A stretch of 58,325 nucleotides of DNA, from contig JAGVTS010000141.1 of NCBI GenBank assembly GCA_019136685.1, forward strand, positions 1 through 58,325, written 5' to 3'. This document shows, in pieces, positions 35,378 to 44,752 of the stretch. Source of the DNA: Bacillota bacterium (GTDB taxonomy: Bacteria > Bacillota > DTU025). How positions within the stretch are numbered: the stretch's first letter is position 1; the number at the start of each line of letters is the position of its first letter. The notes below the pieces were generated by a model. The model was not told the origin of the DNA. It was given only the letters and a program-made list of their open reading frames with translations, and ran no database searches. The position numbers and the translations under genes were made by a program.

Positions 35378-36904
35378 ATGGGTGTATGCATTGACGGCGC
35401 CGGCCTATCCATACCGGATGTTGTTGCGGTAGCCAGAGGCGGTGCGCCGGTATCGCTTGACCCCGGCGCACGCCTGCGGATACAGCGGGCCGCAGCGTAT
35501 GTGGATACACTTCTCAGGCGCGAAAGGCCTGTGTATGGAGTGACGACCGGATTCGGCAGGTTCGCCGATGTTGTGATCTCGCCTGACGATTCGGCAGCCC
35601 TGCAGAGAAACCTGTTGCTGTCGCATGCGTCGGGCGTTGGAGAGCTCCTGCCCGACGAGGTGGTGCGGGCGGTTCTGCTCCTTCGGGCGAATGCCCTGGC
35701 ATGCGGATACTCAGGCGCCCGGGCCGAAGTCGTCGACACTCTCATAGCCATGCTTAACCAGGGCGTACACCCGCAAGTGCCGTCACAGGGTTCAGTGGGC
35801 TCAAGCGGCGATCTGGCGCCCCTTGCCCATACCATGCTGGTGGTCATAGGCGAGGGCATGGCGCGATATGCGGGCGAGGCTTTGCCGGGAGCGGAGGCCA
35901 TGGCGCGCGCGGGGATCCCCGTGGTCGCTCTGCGCGCCAAGGAAGGACTGGCCCTGATAAACGGTACCCAAGTCATGACCGCCATAGGTTCTCTTGCGGT
36001 GCATGACGTGTGGGTCCTAGCCAGGGCCGCGGATGTTGCAGCGGCAATGACTACTGAGGCTCTGCGCGGCACGACATCCGCCTTCGATCCCAGGGTTCAG
36101 GCGGTGCGACCCCATCCTGGGCAGGCGGCGTCGGCTCGCAACCTGCTCCGGCTGATGGAAGGGAGCTCCATTCGCGAGTCCCACAGGGATTGCCCGAAAG
36201 TGCAAGACGCCTATTCGCTCCGGTGCGCGCCCCAGGTGCACGGGGCTGCGCGAGACGCCATAGAGTACGCCCGCCGGGCGGTGGAGCGGGAGATGAACTC
36301 GGCCACCGACAATCCTCTGGTTTTTCCCGAAGACGGCGATGTGATCTCAGGGGGCAATTTCCACGGGGAGCCGGTGGCTATGGCCATGGACTTTCTGGGC
36401 ATTGCAGCGTCCGAGCTGGCCTCCATATCCGAGCGCCGCACTGAGAGAATGGTCAACCCGCAGCTGTCGGGGCTGCCGCCATTTCTGACTGAGCATGGCG
36501 GGCTGAATTCCGGCATGATGATAGCCCAGTACACCGCGGCCGCACTGGTCTCGGAAAACAAGATACTGGCGTCGCCTGCGGTGGTCGACTCCATACCGAC
36601 TTCGGGCAACCAGGAGGATCACGTGAGCATGGGTACGATAGCGGCGCGCAAGGCGAGGCAGATCGCTGTGAATGTCGCGAACGTTCTCTCCATTGAGATA
36701 ATGTGCGCTGCGCAGGGCATCGATTTCCTGGCTCCGCTTGAGCCGGGCGCGGGCGCTCTAGCGGCGCATGGGGCTGTGAGGGCCCGGGTACCGCATCTTG
36801 ATCACGACAGGGTGCTCGCGTCTGACATTGCCCGTATTCGAGAGCTGATCCAGGACGAGGCTTTGTTGTGCGCGGTGGAACAGGCTGTGGGCCGGCTGGA
36901 GTGA
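35378..36904 (+). CDS. hutH: Histidine ammonia-lyase
   Basis: 508 aa. It removes ammonia from histidine to give trans-urocanate. The protein-derived MIO electrophile forms from three residues in GSVGSSGDLAPLAH; the triad is Ser142-Ser143-Gly144, where the commonest form is Ala-Ser-Gly at the same numbering. Also present are YGVTTGFGRFAD near residue 53 with the catalytic Tyr, NGTQVMTA near residue 194, QDAYSLRCAPQVHGA near residue 277, and TDNPLVF near residue 310. ATG at 35378 gives the family length, but the nearest GAAGGGAC is about 13 nt away. Upstream DraG-like gene and downstream hutU are probably co-transcribed. Confidence 0.95.
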   Translation: MGVCIDGAGLSIPDVVAVARGGAPVSLDPGARLRIQRAAAYVDTLLRRERPVYGVTTGFGRFADVVISPDDSAALQRNLLLSHASGVGELLPDEVVRAVLLLRANALACGYSGARAEVVDTLIAMLNQGVHPQVPSQGSVGSSGDLAPLAHTMLVVIGEGMARYAGEALPGAEAMARAGIPVVALRAKEGLALINGTQVMTAIGSLAVHDVWVLARAADVAAAMTTEALRGTTSAFDPRVQAVRPHPGQAASARNLLRLMEGSSIRESHRDCPKVQDAYSLRCAPQVHGAARDAIEYARRAVEREMNSATDNPLVFPEDGDVISGGNFHGEPVAMAMDFLGIAASELASISERRTERMVNPQLSGLPPFLTEHGGLNSGMMIAQYTAAALVSENKILASPAVVDSIPTSGNQEDHVSMGTIAARKARQIAVNVANVLSIEIMCAAQGIDFLAPLEPGAGALAAHGAVRARVPHLDHDRVLASDIARIRELIQDEALLCAVEQAVGRLE

Positions 36905-36959
36905 ACTGCGCTCGAGAGTATGGTCATGAAAACGTATATACGGCTGGGGGTATCGGCAG

Positions 36960-38609
36960 ATGTCAAGAGTCATAAGGGCTCCGCGCGGGACTGAGATCTC
37001 GTGCAAGGGGTGGCAGCAGGAAGCGGCGCTCAGGATGCTCATGAACAACCTCGACCCTGATGTTGCTGAGCGGCCGGATGACCTGGTAGTGTACGGAGGT
37101 CATGGAAAGGCTGCACGCAGCTGGGAGGCGTTCGATGCCATCGTTCGATCGCTTCGGGACCTCGAGGCCGATGAGACGTTGCTCGTTCAGTCGGGCAAGC
37201 CGGTTGCGGTGTTCCGGTCGCATGAAGACGCGCCCCGCGTCTTGATTTCCAACGCCATGCTCGTGCCGCACTGGGCCACCTGGGAGAAGTTCTGGGAACT
37301 CGAAGCGATGGGCCTGACTATGTACGGGCAGATGACCGCAGGCAGCTGGATCTACATCGGAACCCAGGGAATCCTGCAAGGAACATATGAGACCTTCGCG
37401 GCGGCGGCGCGCAAGCACTTTGGCGGCAGCCTCAAGGGCAGACTGGTGCTGACGGCGGGGCTCGGGGGCATGGGCGGCGCTCAGCCGCTCGCGGCAACAT
37501 TCAACGATGCGGTGATTATTGCGGTCGAGGTGGATAGGTCCAGGATTGACCGGCGGATTGCGACCAAGTACTGCGAGATGATTACCGACAGTATCGACGA
37601 GGCCATAGCGCTCGCCCGCGAAGCGCAGGAGAAGGGGATCCCCCGATCCATCGCCCTGCTGGGCAATGCTGCTGAGACGCACCCGGAATTCGTGCAGCGT
37701 GGTGTAATACCCGACCTGGTAACCGACCAGACCTCTGCTCACGACGCGCTCAACGGATATGTGCCTGCGGGGCTTAGTCTGGAGGAAGCCGCCGAGCTGC
37801 GCAAAGCCGACCCTGATGAGTATGTTCGCAGGGCCCGGGCTTCCATGGCCACTCAGGTCAGGGCGATACTCGACATGACTGCACGAGGCGCGGTGGCGTT
37901 TGACTACGGCAACAACCTGCGTCAGGTGGCGCTGGACGAGGGCGTAACGAACGCCTTCGACTACCCGGGGTTCGTCCCGGCCTATGTGCGTCCGTTGTTC
38001 TGCGAGGGGAAGGGGCCGTTCAGGTGGGTGGCCTTGTCGGGAGATCCCAAGGATATCTGGGTCACTGATGAAGTCATCCTGAATGAGTTCGCCTACGATG
38101 AGCATCTCGTGAACTGGATCCAGATGGCTCACGACAAGGTAGCATTCCAAGGACTGCCGTCCCGCATATGCTGGCTGGGCTACGGCGAGCGGGCCAGGTT
38201 CGGTCGGATCATCAACGACCTGGTGGCCGAGGGTAGAATCAGCGCGCCAATCGTGATCGGCCGCGACCATCTCGATTGCGGATCGGTAGCGTCGCCCAAT
38301 CGCGAGACTGAAGGCATGAAGGACGGCTCCGATGCCATTGCCGACTGGCCGGCGCTCAACGCGATGCTGAACGCAATCAACGGCGCCACCTGGGTGTCAT
38401 TCCACCATGGCGGCGGAGTCGGCATCGGGTATTCGCTCCACGCGGGCATGGTCATAGTGGCCGACGGTACCGAGGCGGCCGCGCGGCGCTTGGAACGCGT
38501 GCTCACGGGCGACCCCGGCATAGGCGTGGTGCGCCATGCGGACGCCGGTTATGAGGAAGCCCAAGAGTTCGCGCGCGAGCATGGGATCAAGATTCCCGAG
38601 GTGGGGTAG
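36960..38609 (+). CDS. hutU: Urocanate hydratase
   Basis: 549 aa, normal length. It hydrates urocanate to imidazolonepropionate with tightly bound NAD+ as electrophile. Family motifs: [10 protein letters not shown] near residue 28, [13 protein letters not shown] near residue 46, the NAD-binding [12 protein letters not shown] near residue 167, [14 protein letters not shown] near residue 257, the active-site region [17 protein letters not shown] near residue 429, and [12 protein letters not shown] near residue 481. It follows hutH by 55 nt. The 3' end overlaps the convergent cbiO gene by 23 nt. Confidence 0.96.
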   Translation: MSRVIRAPRGTEISCKGWQQEAALRMLMNNLDPDVAERPDDLVVYGGHGKAARSWEAFDAIVRSLRDLEADETLLVQSGKPVAVFRSHEDAPRVLISNAMLVPHWATWEKFWELEAMGLTMYGQMTAGSWIYIGTQGILQGTYETFAAAARKHFGGSLKGRLVLTAGLGGMGGAQPLAATFNDAVIIAVEVDRSRIDRRIATKYCEMITDSIDEAIALAREAQEKGIPRSIALLGNAAETHPEFVQRGVIPDLVTDQTSAHDALNGYVPAGLSLEEAAELRKADPDEYVRRARASMATQVRAILDMTARGAVAFDYGNNLRQVALDEGVTNAFDYPGFVPAYVRPLFCEGKGPFRWVALSGDPKDIWVTDEVILNEFAYDEHLVNWIQMAHDKVAFQGLPSRICWLGYGERARFGRIINDLVAEGRISAPIVIGRDHLDCGSVASPNRETEGMKDGSDAIADWPALNAMLNAINGATWVSFHHGGGVGIGYSLHAGMVIVADGTEAAARRLERVLTGDPGIGVVRHADAGYEEAQEFAREHGIKIPEVG

Positions 38610-39492
38610 GCGCAACCGCATCGAGCTTGCACCTTTCGAGTTCAATGACGGCCTGATCTACAGTGAGTGGGACGGTAACGTCCCACCCTTTTTTGTGCAA
38701 GACCTCGAACAGCTCGGCCAGTGCGGGAAGATCGATGCTTACCGCGCGGAGCGCTTCCGGCTGGGAGAATACCTGCTCGGGCGTGCCCGACAGGGTAATG
38801 CCGTGCCGACCTCCTAGGACATAGACCCAGTCGGCTATATGCGGCACGAAGTCGATTTCATGTGTGGAGACTACATACGTGACCCCGTACTCTAGATGGA
38901 TCTGGTTCATCAGCCGGACTAGTTCCGAGCGAGACCTGGGATCTAGGCCGGTAAAAGGCTCATCCATTATGAGCAGTTCAGGCTCGGTCACGAGCGCGCC
39001 CGCCAGAGCCACCTTGCGCTTCTCGCCGCCGCTTAGGTAGTGCGGAATCCTGGTTTTTAGGTGCGATATCCCCAGGCGGTCGCAGATCGCGTTGCCGCGG
39101 GCTTCGACCTGGCTGCGCGGCCAGCCCAGGGCGCGCGGAGTGAAAGTGACGTCGTCCCACACAGTAGGGCCGATTATTTGATCATCTACATTCTGCAAAA
39201 GCACGCCTACACGGTGACGTATGTCGCGGAATCGCTTCGCCGGGTTCACCCCGAACACAGTCACCTGCCCGTCAACGGGGGAGAGAAGCCCGAGAAGGTG
39301 GAAGATGAGCGTGGACTTCCCACTCCCGTTGGCTCCAAGTACGGCCACGCGTTGGCCGCGACGAACCGTGAAGTCCAGCCCGCACAGGTCGACAGCTGTC
39401 TGGTCCGGGTACACATGCTTAAGGCAGTTGACCTGCGCGATTATCTCACCCTGATCGATAGGGATTGCATTATCCAAGCCTGTCTCCTCCAT
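38587..39492 (-). CDS. cbiO: ECF/Cbi-type metal transporter ATPase (CbiO)
   Basis: 301-aa ATPase of the CbiO/EcfA group. Walker [10 protein letters not shown] near residue 54, Q-loop [20 protein letters not shown] near residue 95 (the DDQ..PTVxDD form typical of ECF ATPases), signature [17 protein letters not shown] near residue 153, Walker [17 protein letters not shown] near residue 173, and H-loop STHEID. It powers uptake of the metal bound by the CbiM-like protein. Last gene of the Fur-family/cbiM/cbiQ/cbiO group, 30 nt after cbiQ. Confidence 0.92.
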   Translation of the reverse strand: MEETGLDNAIPIDQGEIIAQVNCLKHVYPDQTAVDLCGLDFTVRRGQRVAVLGANGSGKSTLIFHLLGLLSPVDGQVTVFGVNPAKRFRDIRHRVGVLLQNVDDQIIGPTVWDDVTFTPRALGWPRSQVEARGNAICDRLGISHLKTRIPHYLSGGEKRKVALAGALVTEPELLIMDEPFTGLDPRSRSELVRLMNQIHLEYGVTYVVSTHEIDFVPHIADWVYVLGGRHGITLSGTPEQVFSQPEALRAVSIDLPALAELFEVLHKKGWDVTVPLTVDQAVIELERCKLDAVAPTPPRES

Positions 39493-39522
39493 AGTCGTTT
39501 TCTTCCGATTGCCACGGTACTC

Positions 39523-40227
39523 TCACCCGAGCGCCAGCACTAGCCCGAGCACGGTTGCGGCATATGCAATCAGCAGGTAATCGAGAGACCCCGGCGGAGG
39601 CCACTCGCGCGCCGACTCGATCCGCTGCGAGTATCCACGGACCACCATCACTCGGTACATCCGCTCCGTCATGTCGGCTGAATGCAAGATCACCACGCCG
39701 AGAACCTGGCCGTACGTGCGGAGCTGCTGAAAAAGACCGCGCCCGGCGCCGCCGCGCAGGCGCACCGCACGCAGCAGATCCTGCAACTCGTTAATGAGAA
39801 CGAAGAATGAGCGGTACGCCATGAAGAGCGCATCGGAGACTACTGCCGGGGTGACTCGGGAGATGGCAGCAAAGATGTCTACGAAGGGCGTCGTGGTGAT
39901 CAACGTGGCGGCGACCAGACCGGTCGAGAAGGCTTTGATCACCACCGTCAGGGCGAAGAGAGGGTCAGAACGAATCCAGCCCAAGACGAAGAGGCCCGCG
40001 AAGAATACCGGGTAGAGCGCCATTACCGCTGCATGGCGCAGCTGGCTGCGGGACGCTGACGCGAAGAAGATCACAGCTGCTGCCGCCGCCCCGGCGGCTG
40101 AAGGCGTGCGGGCCGCTATCGATGCCGCGAGCAGCGCAGCCGATGCCGCTATCTTCGCCCAGGGCAGCGCGGCATGCAGCGGTGTGCGGCCATTAGCTGC
40201 CAGTTCGTCGATGAACTGCACATCCAT
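39523..40227 (-). CDS. cbiQ: ECF/Cbi-type transporter membrane subunit (CbiQ)
   Basis: 234-aa T-component with about five hydrophobic segments. The cytoplasmic coupling helices bear the Ala-Arg-Gly-like signatures: AVRLRGGAGRGLFQQL near residue 150 and MVVRGYSQR near residue 195. These contact the CbiO ATPases. The gene starts 4 nt after cbiM ends. Confidence 0.88.
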   Translation of the reverse strand: MDVQFIDELAANGRTPLHAALPWAKIAASAALLAASIAARTPSAAGAAAAAVIFFASASRSQLRHAAVMALYPVFFAGLFVLGWIRSDPLFALTVVIKAFSTGLVAATLITTTPFVDIFAAISRVTPAVVSDALFMAYRSFFVLINELQDLLRAVRLRGGAGRGLFQQLRTYGQVLGVVILHSADMTERMYRVMVVRGYSQRIESAREWPPPGSLDYLLIAYAATVLGLVLALG

Positions 40228-40231
40228 AGGT

Positions 40232-40954
40232 TCATGCCCCCCTGTCGGGGCCTGGATCCAGCATGTCCGGCCTAGACTTCGCGATGAACTCCGCCGCCGA
40301 TCCGACTACAAGGGCCTCGACGGCCCATCCCAATGCTCCGGCGGAGTACACAATCGCGGCAAATGCCTTCAGCGATCCAGAGTCGCTGCCGGCGACGCGC
40401 GCGTGATCCGCGGACTCGGCGTGCTCAACATGCTCCGCGTGATCGTTCCGGTGCAACGCCAGATCCGGGCTGACTCTTGTTCCCGCCACGATGGCCAGCA
40501 TGGCCGTGGTCGATATCAGGAGGGCAATTACCGTAGAGACGGCGGCCGCGGCAAATGGCCGCCTGAACACTTGTCGGAGCGATCTCCAGATAAGCCAGCC
40601 AAGGCAGACTTCGAGCCCTGAAACCAGAGTGTTCAACCCCACTACGGTGATGCCGCCGTGAGCGGTGAGCGCCAGAATCAGATTGACGACCAGTACAGCG
40701 ATGAACCCCTCCGCCGGCCCGGCGATCATGCCGGTGAGAACTGTGAGATTGAGATGGTAGCCGAGCAGCGGTATTGGAAGGCCCATCGCAAGCAGCATGA
40801 GCGCGGAGAGAGTGGCGATCCGCGGGACAACCTTGGCGCGATCACGCCGCTTGAGAGCCCGAAGCGCAACACACACAAAGAGCGCCGCCAAACCTATCCC
40901 CGCCAGGATCCAGGGTAGGGGAATCAACCCGTCCGGGATGTGAAGATGCGACAT
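40232..40954 (-). CDS. cbiM: CbiM/NikM-type metal ECF substrate component
   Basis: 240-aa membrane protein. The N-terminus MSHLHIPDGLIPLPW matches the CbiM/NikM family, in which N-terminal His residues bind Ni2+ or Co2+; here His lies at positions 3 and 5 rather than the usual position 2. The family GYHLNLTV motif is at about residue 65. A cytoplasm- or surface-facing loop at residues 168-184 is unusually rich in His (five in HRNDHAEHVEHAESADH). No small CbiN subunit was found; the extra C-terminal membrane part may serve instead, as in fused NikMN proteins. Metal (Ni, Co or Zn) not decided. It starts 3 nt after the Fur-family gene. Confidence 0.85.
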   Translation of the reverse strand: MSHLHIPDGLIPLPWILAGIGLAALFVCVALRALKRRDRAKVVPRIATLSALMLLAMGLPIPLLGYHLNLTVLTGMIAGPAEGFIAVLVVNLILALTAHGGITVVGLNTLVSGLEVCLGWLIWRSLRQVFRRPFAAAAVSTVIALLISTTAMLAIVAGTRVSPDLALHRNDHAEHVEHAESADHARVAGSDSGSLKAFAAIVYSAGALGWAVEALVVGSAAEFIAKSRPDMLDPGPDRGA

Positions 40955-40957
40955 GGA

Positions 40958-41413
40958 TCAATCGTCCTCCTCTGTGCGCTCGCGACACTCGCGGCATTGG
41001 CCGATTAGCTCCAGCCAATGCCCCTCAATACAGAAACCGCTCATCTTCTCCAGTTTGCGCTCTATCGACCTGATCAGGCAATCGCCGAATTCAACTACAT
41101 GACCGCACTCAGTGCACACCAGATGGTGATGATGACCTGAGGCGCCGCCGTGCAGTTCGTACCGGTCGAAACCGTCGTTGAATTTGATCTTGTCGAGAAT
41201 TCCCACATTCGTGAAAAGCTCCAGACAGCGGTACACAGTCACGAGGCCGACGTTTGGCTCCCGCCCTCGGATTGCATCGTGAGCCTGCTGAGCAGTTAGG
41301 TGCCGAGCACCGTCGGAGCAGAACAGCTCGAGCACCGCCCGGCGCTGCGGCGTCAGCTTGAACCCGCGTTCACGAAGCTCCCGGAGAGCATCGTCAAAGC
41401 AGTCGGCTTTCAC
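40958..41413 (-). CDS. Fur-family metalloregulator (Zur/Nur/Fur type)
   Basis: 151-aa winged-helix repressor. RGFKLTPQRRAVLELF near residue 15 and NVGLVTVYRCLELF near residue 53 form the DNA-binding domain. Metal ligands are the HHHH cluster (GASGHHHHLVCTECGHVVEF) near residue 95, and the structural zinc Cys pairs CTEC and CREC near the C-terminus. GTG at 41413 has GGGGAGG upstream; a longer frame exists but lacks a good site. It is the first gene of the cbiMQO operon, with an inverted repeat over its own start site, so it probably represses metal uptake and itself. The cognate metal is likely that of the transporter. Confidence 0.9.
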   Translation of the reverse strand: MKADCFDDALRELRERGFKLTPQRRAVLELFCSDGARHLTAQQAHDAIRGREPNVGLVTVYRCLELFTNVGILDKIKFNDGFDRYELHGGASGHHHHLVCTECGHVVEFGDCLIRSIERKLEKMSGFCIEGHWLELIGQCRECRERTEEDD

Positions 41414-41436
41414 GTGATCGCCTCCCCAACGGTAAA

Positions 41437-41493
41437 TGAAAACCACTTTCAATTATCATGCCCATTATAGCTCCTCAGAATGCTTTGGCGCAA
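41437..41493 (-). promoter_or_regulatory. Promoter and dyad operator of the Fur-family/cbiMQO operon
   Basis: On the minus strand TTGCGC (41493-41488) and TATAAT (41469-41464) are 18 bp apart. A dyad TGAAA-ACCAC-TTTCA (41437-41451) covers the expected start site, inside a longer A+T-rich near-palindrome. It is a good candidate for the operator of the adjacent Fur-family protein. Confidence 0.55.
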
Positions 41494-41767
41494 GATGCTG
41501 CCCTGTTCATAGTTGACGAGCTCCCAGCTATGCCGCATCTCTTTGAAGCCCTCAGGGCTTATTCCCTGCCCAGATCGGGGTAGGGCACTAGAGCTCAGCT
41601 AGAGGCAGCATCAACCACGAATTGGGACATCGGCAAAACGTCAAGAAATGCATGCATCGCAGCTGGCGGGCTAGCGGGCAGGGTGAGTAGACAGAAGGAT
41701 TTGCAGTCGTCGCGGAGAACTCCTAACAGGCGCAATGCAGGCTGTTATCTGTTGGGAGTGAGGGTTT
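41494..41767 (+). other. Leader region of the ftcD-hutI-fchA group
   Basis: About 270 bp between the Fur-family promoter and ftcD. I see a ribosome binding site (TTGGGAGTGAGGG just before 41768) but no clear sigma-A promoter, riboswitch or terminator. Confidence 0.4.
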
Positions 41768-42679
41768 ATGAATTCTGGGCAAGCCTTACGCGTTGTTGAG
41801 TGTGTGCCGAATTTCTCCGAGGGTCGGAGGCCTGAGGCTGTGGCTGACATAGTCGCGGCTATCACGTCCGTTCAGGGTGTGAAACTACTTGATTTTTCGT
41901 CTGACGCAAGTCACAATCGTTCTGTCGTTACCTTCGTCGGAACGCCGGAGGCCGTGGAGGCAGCAGCGTTTGCAGGTATTGCGCGGGCGCGCGACCTAAT
42001 CGACATGGAGCAGCATCACGGGGAGCATCCACGCCTTGGGGCCACGGATGTCGTTCCGTTCGTGCCGATTGCCGGGGTTACGATGGCGGAGTGTGTGGAG
42101 TTGGCGCGCGGCCTGGGCAGACGTGTTGGCGAGGAGCTTGAGATACCGGTCTATCTGTATGAGGAGGCTGCAACGAGGCCCGATAGGCGGAATTTGGCCG
42201 ATGTCAGGCGCGGGGAGTATGACGGCCTGAAGGCGACCATAGGTACTCCCGAGCGCGTTCCGGATTTCGGGCCGGCGGCGATGCATCCTACTGCCGGGGC
42301 CACGGTGATCGGCGCCCGAATGCCGCTGATAGCGTTCAATGTGAACCTGGGCACCGCCGATGTGGGGATCGCCAAGAAGATTGCCAAGGCGGTGCGGGGA
42401 TCAAGCGGCGGCCTGGTGTACGTGAAGGCTCTCGGTGTCATGCTCGAGGAGAAGCATGTCGCTCAGGTTTCGATGAACCTTGTCAACTACGTCAAGACGC
42501 CTATCCATCGAGTACTGGAGATGGTTCGGCGGGAGGCGGCCCGCTACGGAGTTGCAGTGGTTGAAACAGAGCTGATTGGGTTGACGCCGCTCGACGCCGT
42601 GCTCGACACGGCTGCCTACTACATGCAGCTGCCCAAACTTGGTAGAGACCAAGTGATCGAGGCGCGGATATGGGAATAG
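41768..42679 (+). CDS. ftcD: Glutamate formiminotransferase
   Basis: 303-aa monofunctional enzyme, equal to the transferase half of the mammalian bifunctional protein. It moves the formimino group of N-formimino-L-glutamate to THF, giving glutamate and 5-formimino-THF. VECVPNFSEGR near residue 9, SHNRSVVTFVG near residue 48 and HPRLGATDVVPFVPI near residue 81 are conserved and hold the catalytic His. The deaminase half is encoded separately as fchA two genes on. First gene of the second hut cluster. Confidence 0.95.
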   Translation: MNSGQALRVVECVPNFSEGRRPEAVADIVAAITSVQGVKLLDFSSDASHNRSVVTFVGTPEAVEAAAFAGIARARDLIDMEQHHGEHPRLGATDVVPFVPIAGVTMAECVELARGLGRRVGEELEIPVYLYEEAATRPDRRNLADVRRGEYDGLKATIGTPERVPDFGPAAMHPTAGATVIGARMPLIAFNVNLGTADVGIAKKIAKAVRGSSGGLVYVKALGVMLEEKHVAQVSMNLVNYVKTPIHRVLEMVRREAARYGVAVVETELIGLTPLDAVLDTAAYYMQLPKLGRDQVIEARIWE

Positions 42680-42706
42680 CAGCAGCGGTACTGTTGAGCG
42701 ACGGCG

Positions 42707-44095
42707 ATGTTGGGAGGGATGGCTTTGCATGTAGCAGCTGGGCAAGTTAGGGAGCAGCCATCGGATCTGCTGCTGATTCACGCTGCTGAACTGGCTACTT
42801 GCTGTAGCTCTCCCCGGTGCGATGGATGCTCGGATGGCGATGGGCCGAGACGCGGCGCGGCCATGGGCGATATCGGGATCATTCGTGATGGCGCCATCGC
42901 AGTGCGATCCGGAGTCATTGTCGACGTTGGCAACACACAGGACGTGCTCGCGCGAGAGCCCTCAGGCAACTCGGTGGGCGCGTCGGACGCAACTCAGGTT
43001 ATCGATGCATCTGGCCGCACTGTGCTGCCCGGATTTGTCGATGCCCATACGCACCTGGTCTTTGCGGGGGAGCGGTACAGAGAGCACGTAATGCGCCTCG
43101 GCGGGGCCAAATACCTAGATATCTTGGCTGCCGGCGGCGGAATCTTATCAACGCTAACATCGACCCGGTCGGCATCCCTCTCGGCGCTGGTCGCGGGAGC
43201 AATGAAGCGCCTGGATATTATGCTGCTCCACGGAACCACTACTGTCGAGGCCAAGAGCGGCTACGGATTGGATATCGATACTGAGCTCCGGCAGCTCGAG
43301 GCCGCTGAGCGCGCGTCGCAGGCACATCCGGTTGACGTAGTAAGCACGTTCATGGGGGCGCACGCGCTGCCGCCCGAGTTCACGGGCGATCCCCAAGGTT
43401 ACCTTGACTTCCTAGAGTCGGCGGTGCTGCCGGCAGTCGAAAACCAGGGAATAGCGGAGTTCTGCGACGTGTTCTGCGAGGAGGGTGTCTTCTCCGTAGA
43501 GCAGTCCCGAAGGGTGCTCCTGGCAGGGATGAAACACGGCCTTCGTCCCAAGATTCACGCAGACGAGATATTCCCTATCGGCGGCGCGGAGTTGGCCTCC
43601 GAGTTGGCGGCGGTGTCCGCCGACCACCTGGCTGCGGCGTCGCAAGAGGGCATTCACAGTATGGCCCGCGCGGGTGTGGCGGCGGTGCTGCTTCCGGCGA
43701 CGATGTTCACCCTCATGTCTGAAGCGTATGCCGATGCCAGGGGCATGATCGATGCCGGGGTCGCTGTGGCGTTGGCGACCGACTTTAATCCCGGCACGTC
43801 CCCCACCATGTCCATGCCGTTTGTGATTACCTTGGCCTGCCTTCAGATGAAGATGACGCCGGCCGAGGCTGTGTGTGCGGCCACTCTGAACGCTGCCTGG
43901 GCCATCGGGCGGGGCGATAGAGCAGGCGCCATTCAGGTTGGTCGCGATGCCGACTTCATCGTGTGCGATGTGCCGGCTGTGGATGCCCTTCCATTCTCGG
44001 TGGGCGTAAACCCGGTAAGGGATGTGGTGAAGCGCGGGGCGCACGTAGTAACGAGCGTAGGAGGAGGAGGTCGATTATGTCATTCGCGGATATGA
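42707..44095 (+). CDS. hutI: Imidazolonepropionase
   Basis: Up to 462 aa. It opens the imidazolone ring to formiminoglutamate, the step before FtcD. Amidohydrolase metal ligands are DAHTHLVFAGER, the His of IHADEI, and DFNPGTSPTMSMPF with the metal Asp. A Cys-rich stretch near residue 31 (ATCCSSPRCDGCSDGDG), just after the usual first strand, is not typical of HutI. The start is uncertain: ATG 42707 has no good ribosome site, while ATG 42719 lies directly on GGGAGGG. The gene follows ftcD by 27 nt and overlaps fchA by 19 nt. Confidence 0.92.
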   Translation: MLGGMALHVAAGQVREQPSDLLLIHAAELATCCSSPRCDGCSDGDGPRRGAAMGDIGIIRDGAIAVRSGVIVDVGNTQDVLAREPSGNSVGASDATQVIDASGRTVLPGFVDAHTHLVFAGERYREHVMRLGGAKYLDILAAGGGILSTLTSTRSASLSALVAGAMKRLDIMLLHGTTTVEAKSGYGLDIDTELRQLEAAERASQAHPVDVVSTFMGAHALPPEFTGDPQGYLDFLESAVLPAVENQGIAEFCDVFCEEGVFSVEQSRRVLLAGMKHGLRPKIHADEIFPIGGAELASELAAVSADHLAAASQEGIHSMARAGVAAVLLPATMFTLMSEAYADARGMIDAGVAVALATDFNPGTSPTMSMPFVITLACLQMKMTPAEAVCAATLNAAWAIGRGDRAGAIQVGRDADFIVCDVPAVDALPFSVGVNPVRDVVKRGAHVVTSVGGGGRLCHSRI

Positions 44096-44709
44096 CCATT
44101 CGAGGTTTCCTGGATGAGCTCGCGTCTTCAAGCCCGGCTCCCGGTGGTGGGAGCGCTTCGGCGGTCGCGGGCGCAATGGGCGTAGGCTTGGCAGCCATGG
44201 TCGCCGGCCTGACAGACACGTGCAAGATGTCGGCCGAGGATGCGTCGCGAGTAGACGAGATCAAGCAGCGGTCGAAAGGGCTCATACAAGGCTTGCTCGG
44301 GTGCGCCGACGACGATACCGCCGCATTCAACGACGTGATGAAGGCTTTTAGGCTGCCCAAGCAGACAGACGAAGAGAAGCGAGCGAGGCGAGAAGCCATA
44401 CAGATGGCACTGAAGGGCGCGGCAGATGCCCCTCACAGAACGCTTCAACTGGCGGCGGAAGGAATGGAGATGGCAGCGTGCATGGCGGAGCTGGGCAACG
44501 ACAACGCAGCCAGCGACGCCGGTGTGGGTACGCTGCTTCTGGATACGGCGATGGGCGGGGCGATTTTCAACATGCAGATCAACCTGGCGTCAATAAAGGA
44601 CCAGGACTTCGTGGCAGAGATGAGATCGGAGATCGACCGTTTCACCCGGGTGCGGGATGAACTCAGGCAACGCGCTGTGTGTTCAGTGACTCGGAGAATC
44701 GGGTCCTGA
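44077..44709 (+). CDS. fchA: Formiminotetrahydrofolate cyclodeaminase
   Basis: 210-aa helical enzyme that converts 5-formimino-THF to 5,10-methenyl-THF with release of ammonia, completing histidine breakdown. The SPAPGGGSASAVAGAMGVGL motif near residues 21-40 and DDDTAAFNDVMKAFRLPK near residue 74 are characteristic. ATG at 44077 has a very strong GGAGGAGG site and lies inside the hutI end. Its product feeds FolD. Confidence 0.93.
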   Translation: MSFADMTIRGFLDELASSSPAPGGGSASAVAGAMGVGLAAMVAGLTDTCKMSAEDASRVDEIKQRSKGLIQGLLGCADDDTAAFNDVMKAFRLPKQTDEEKRARREAIQMALKGAADAPHRTLQLAAEGMEMAACMAELGNDNAASDAGVGTLLLDTAMGGAIFNMQINLASIKDQDFVAEMRSEIDRFTRVRDELRQRAVCSVTRRIGS

Positions 44710-44752
44710 CGCTCGGCGAGCGTTTCCGGGAACGATACTATCAGAGGGGATT

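Noticed and set aside
34963..36072. 369-codon minus-strand open frame
   Set aside because: Antisense to the DraG-like gene and hutH; low-complexity composition and no motif.
36963..38270. 435-codon minus-strand open frame
   Set aside because: Lies fully inside hutU, which has all family motifs; long antisense frames are expected in GC-rich genes.
41494..41767. Riboswitch or T-box before ftcD
   Set aside because: No T-box GGTGG motif, aptamer block or terminator was recognisable.
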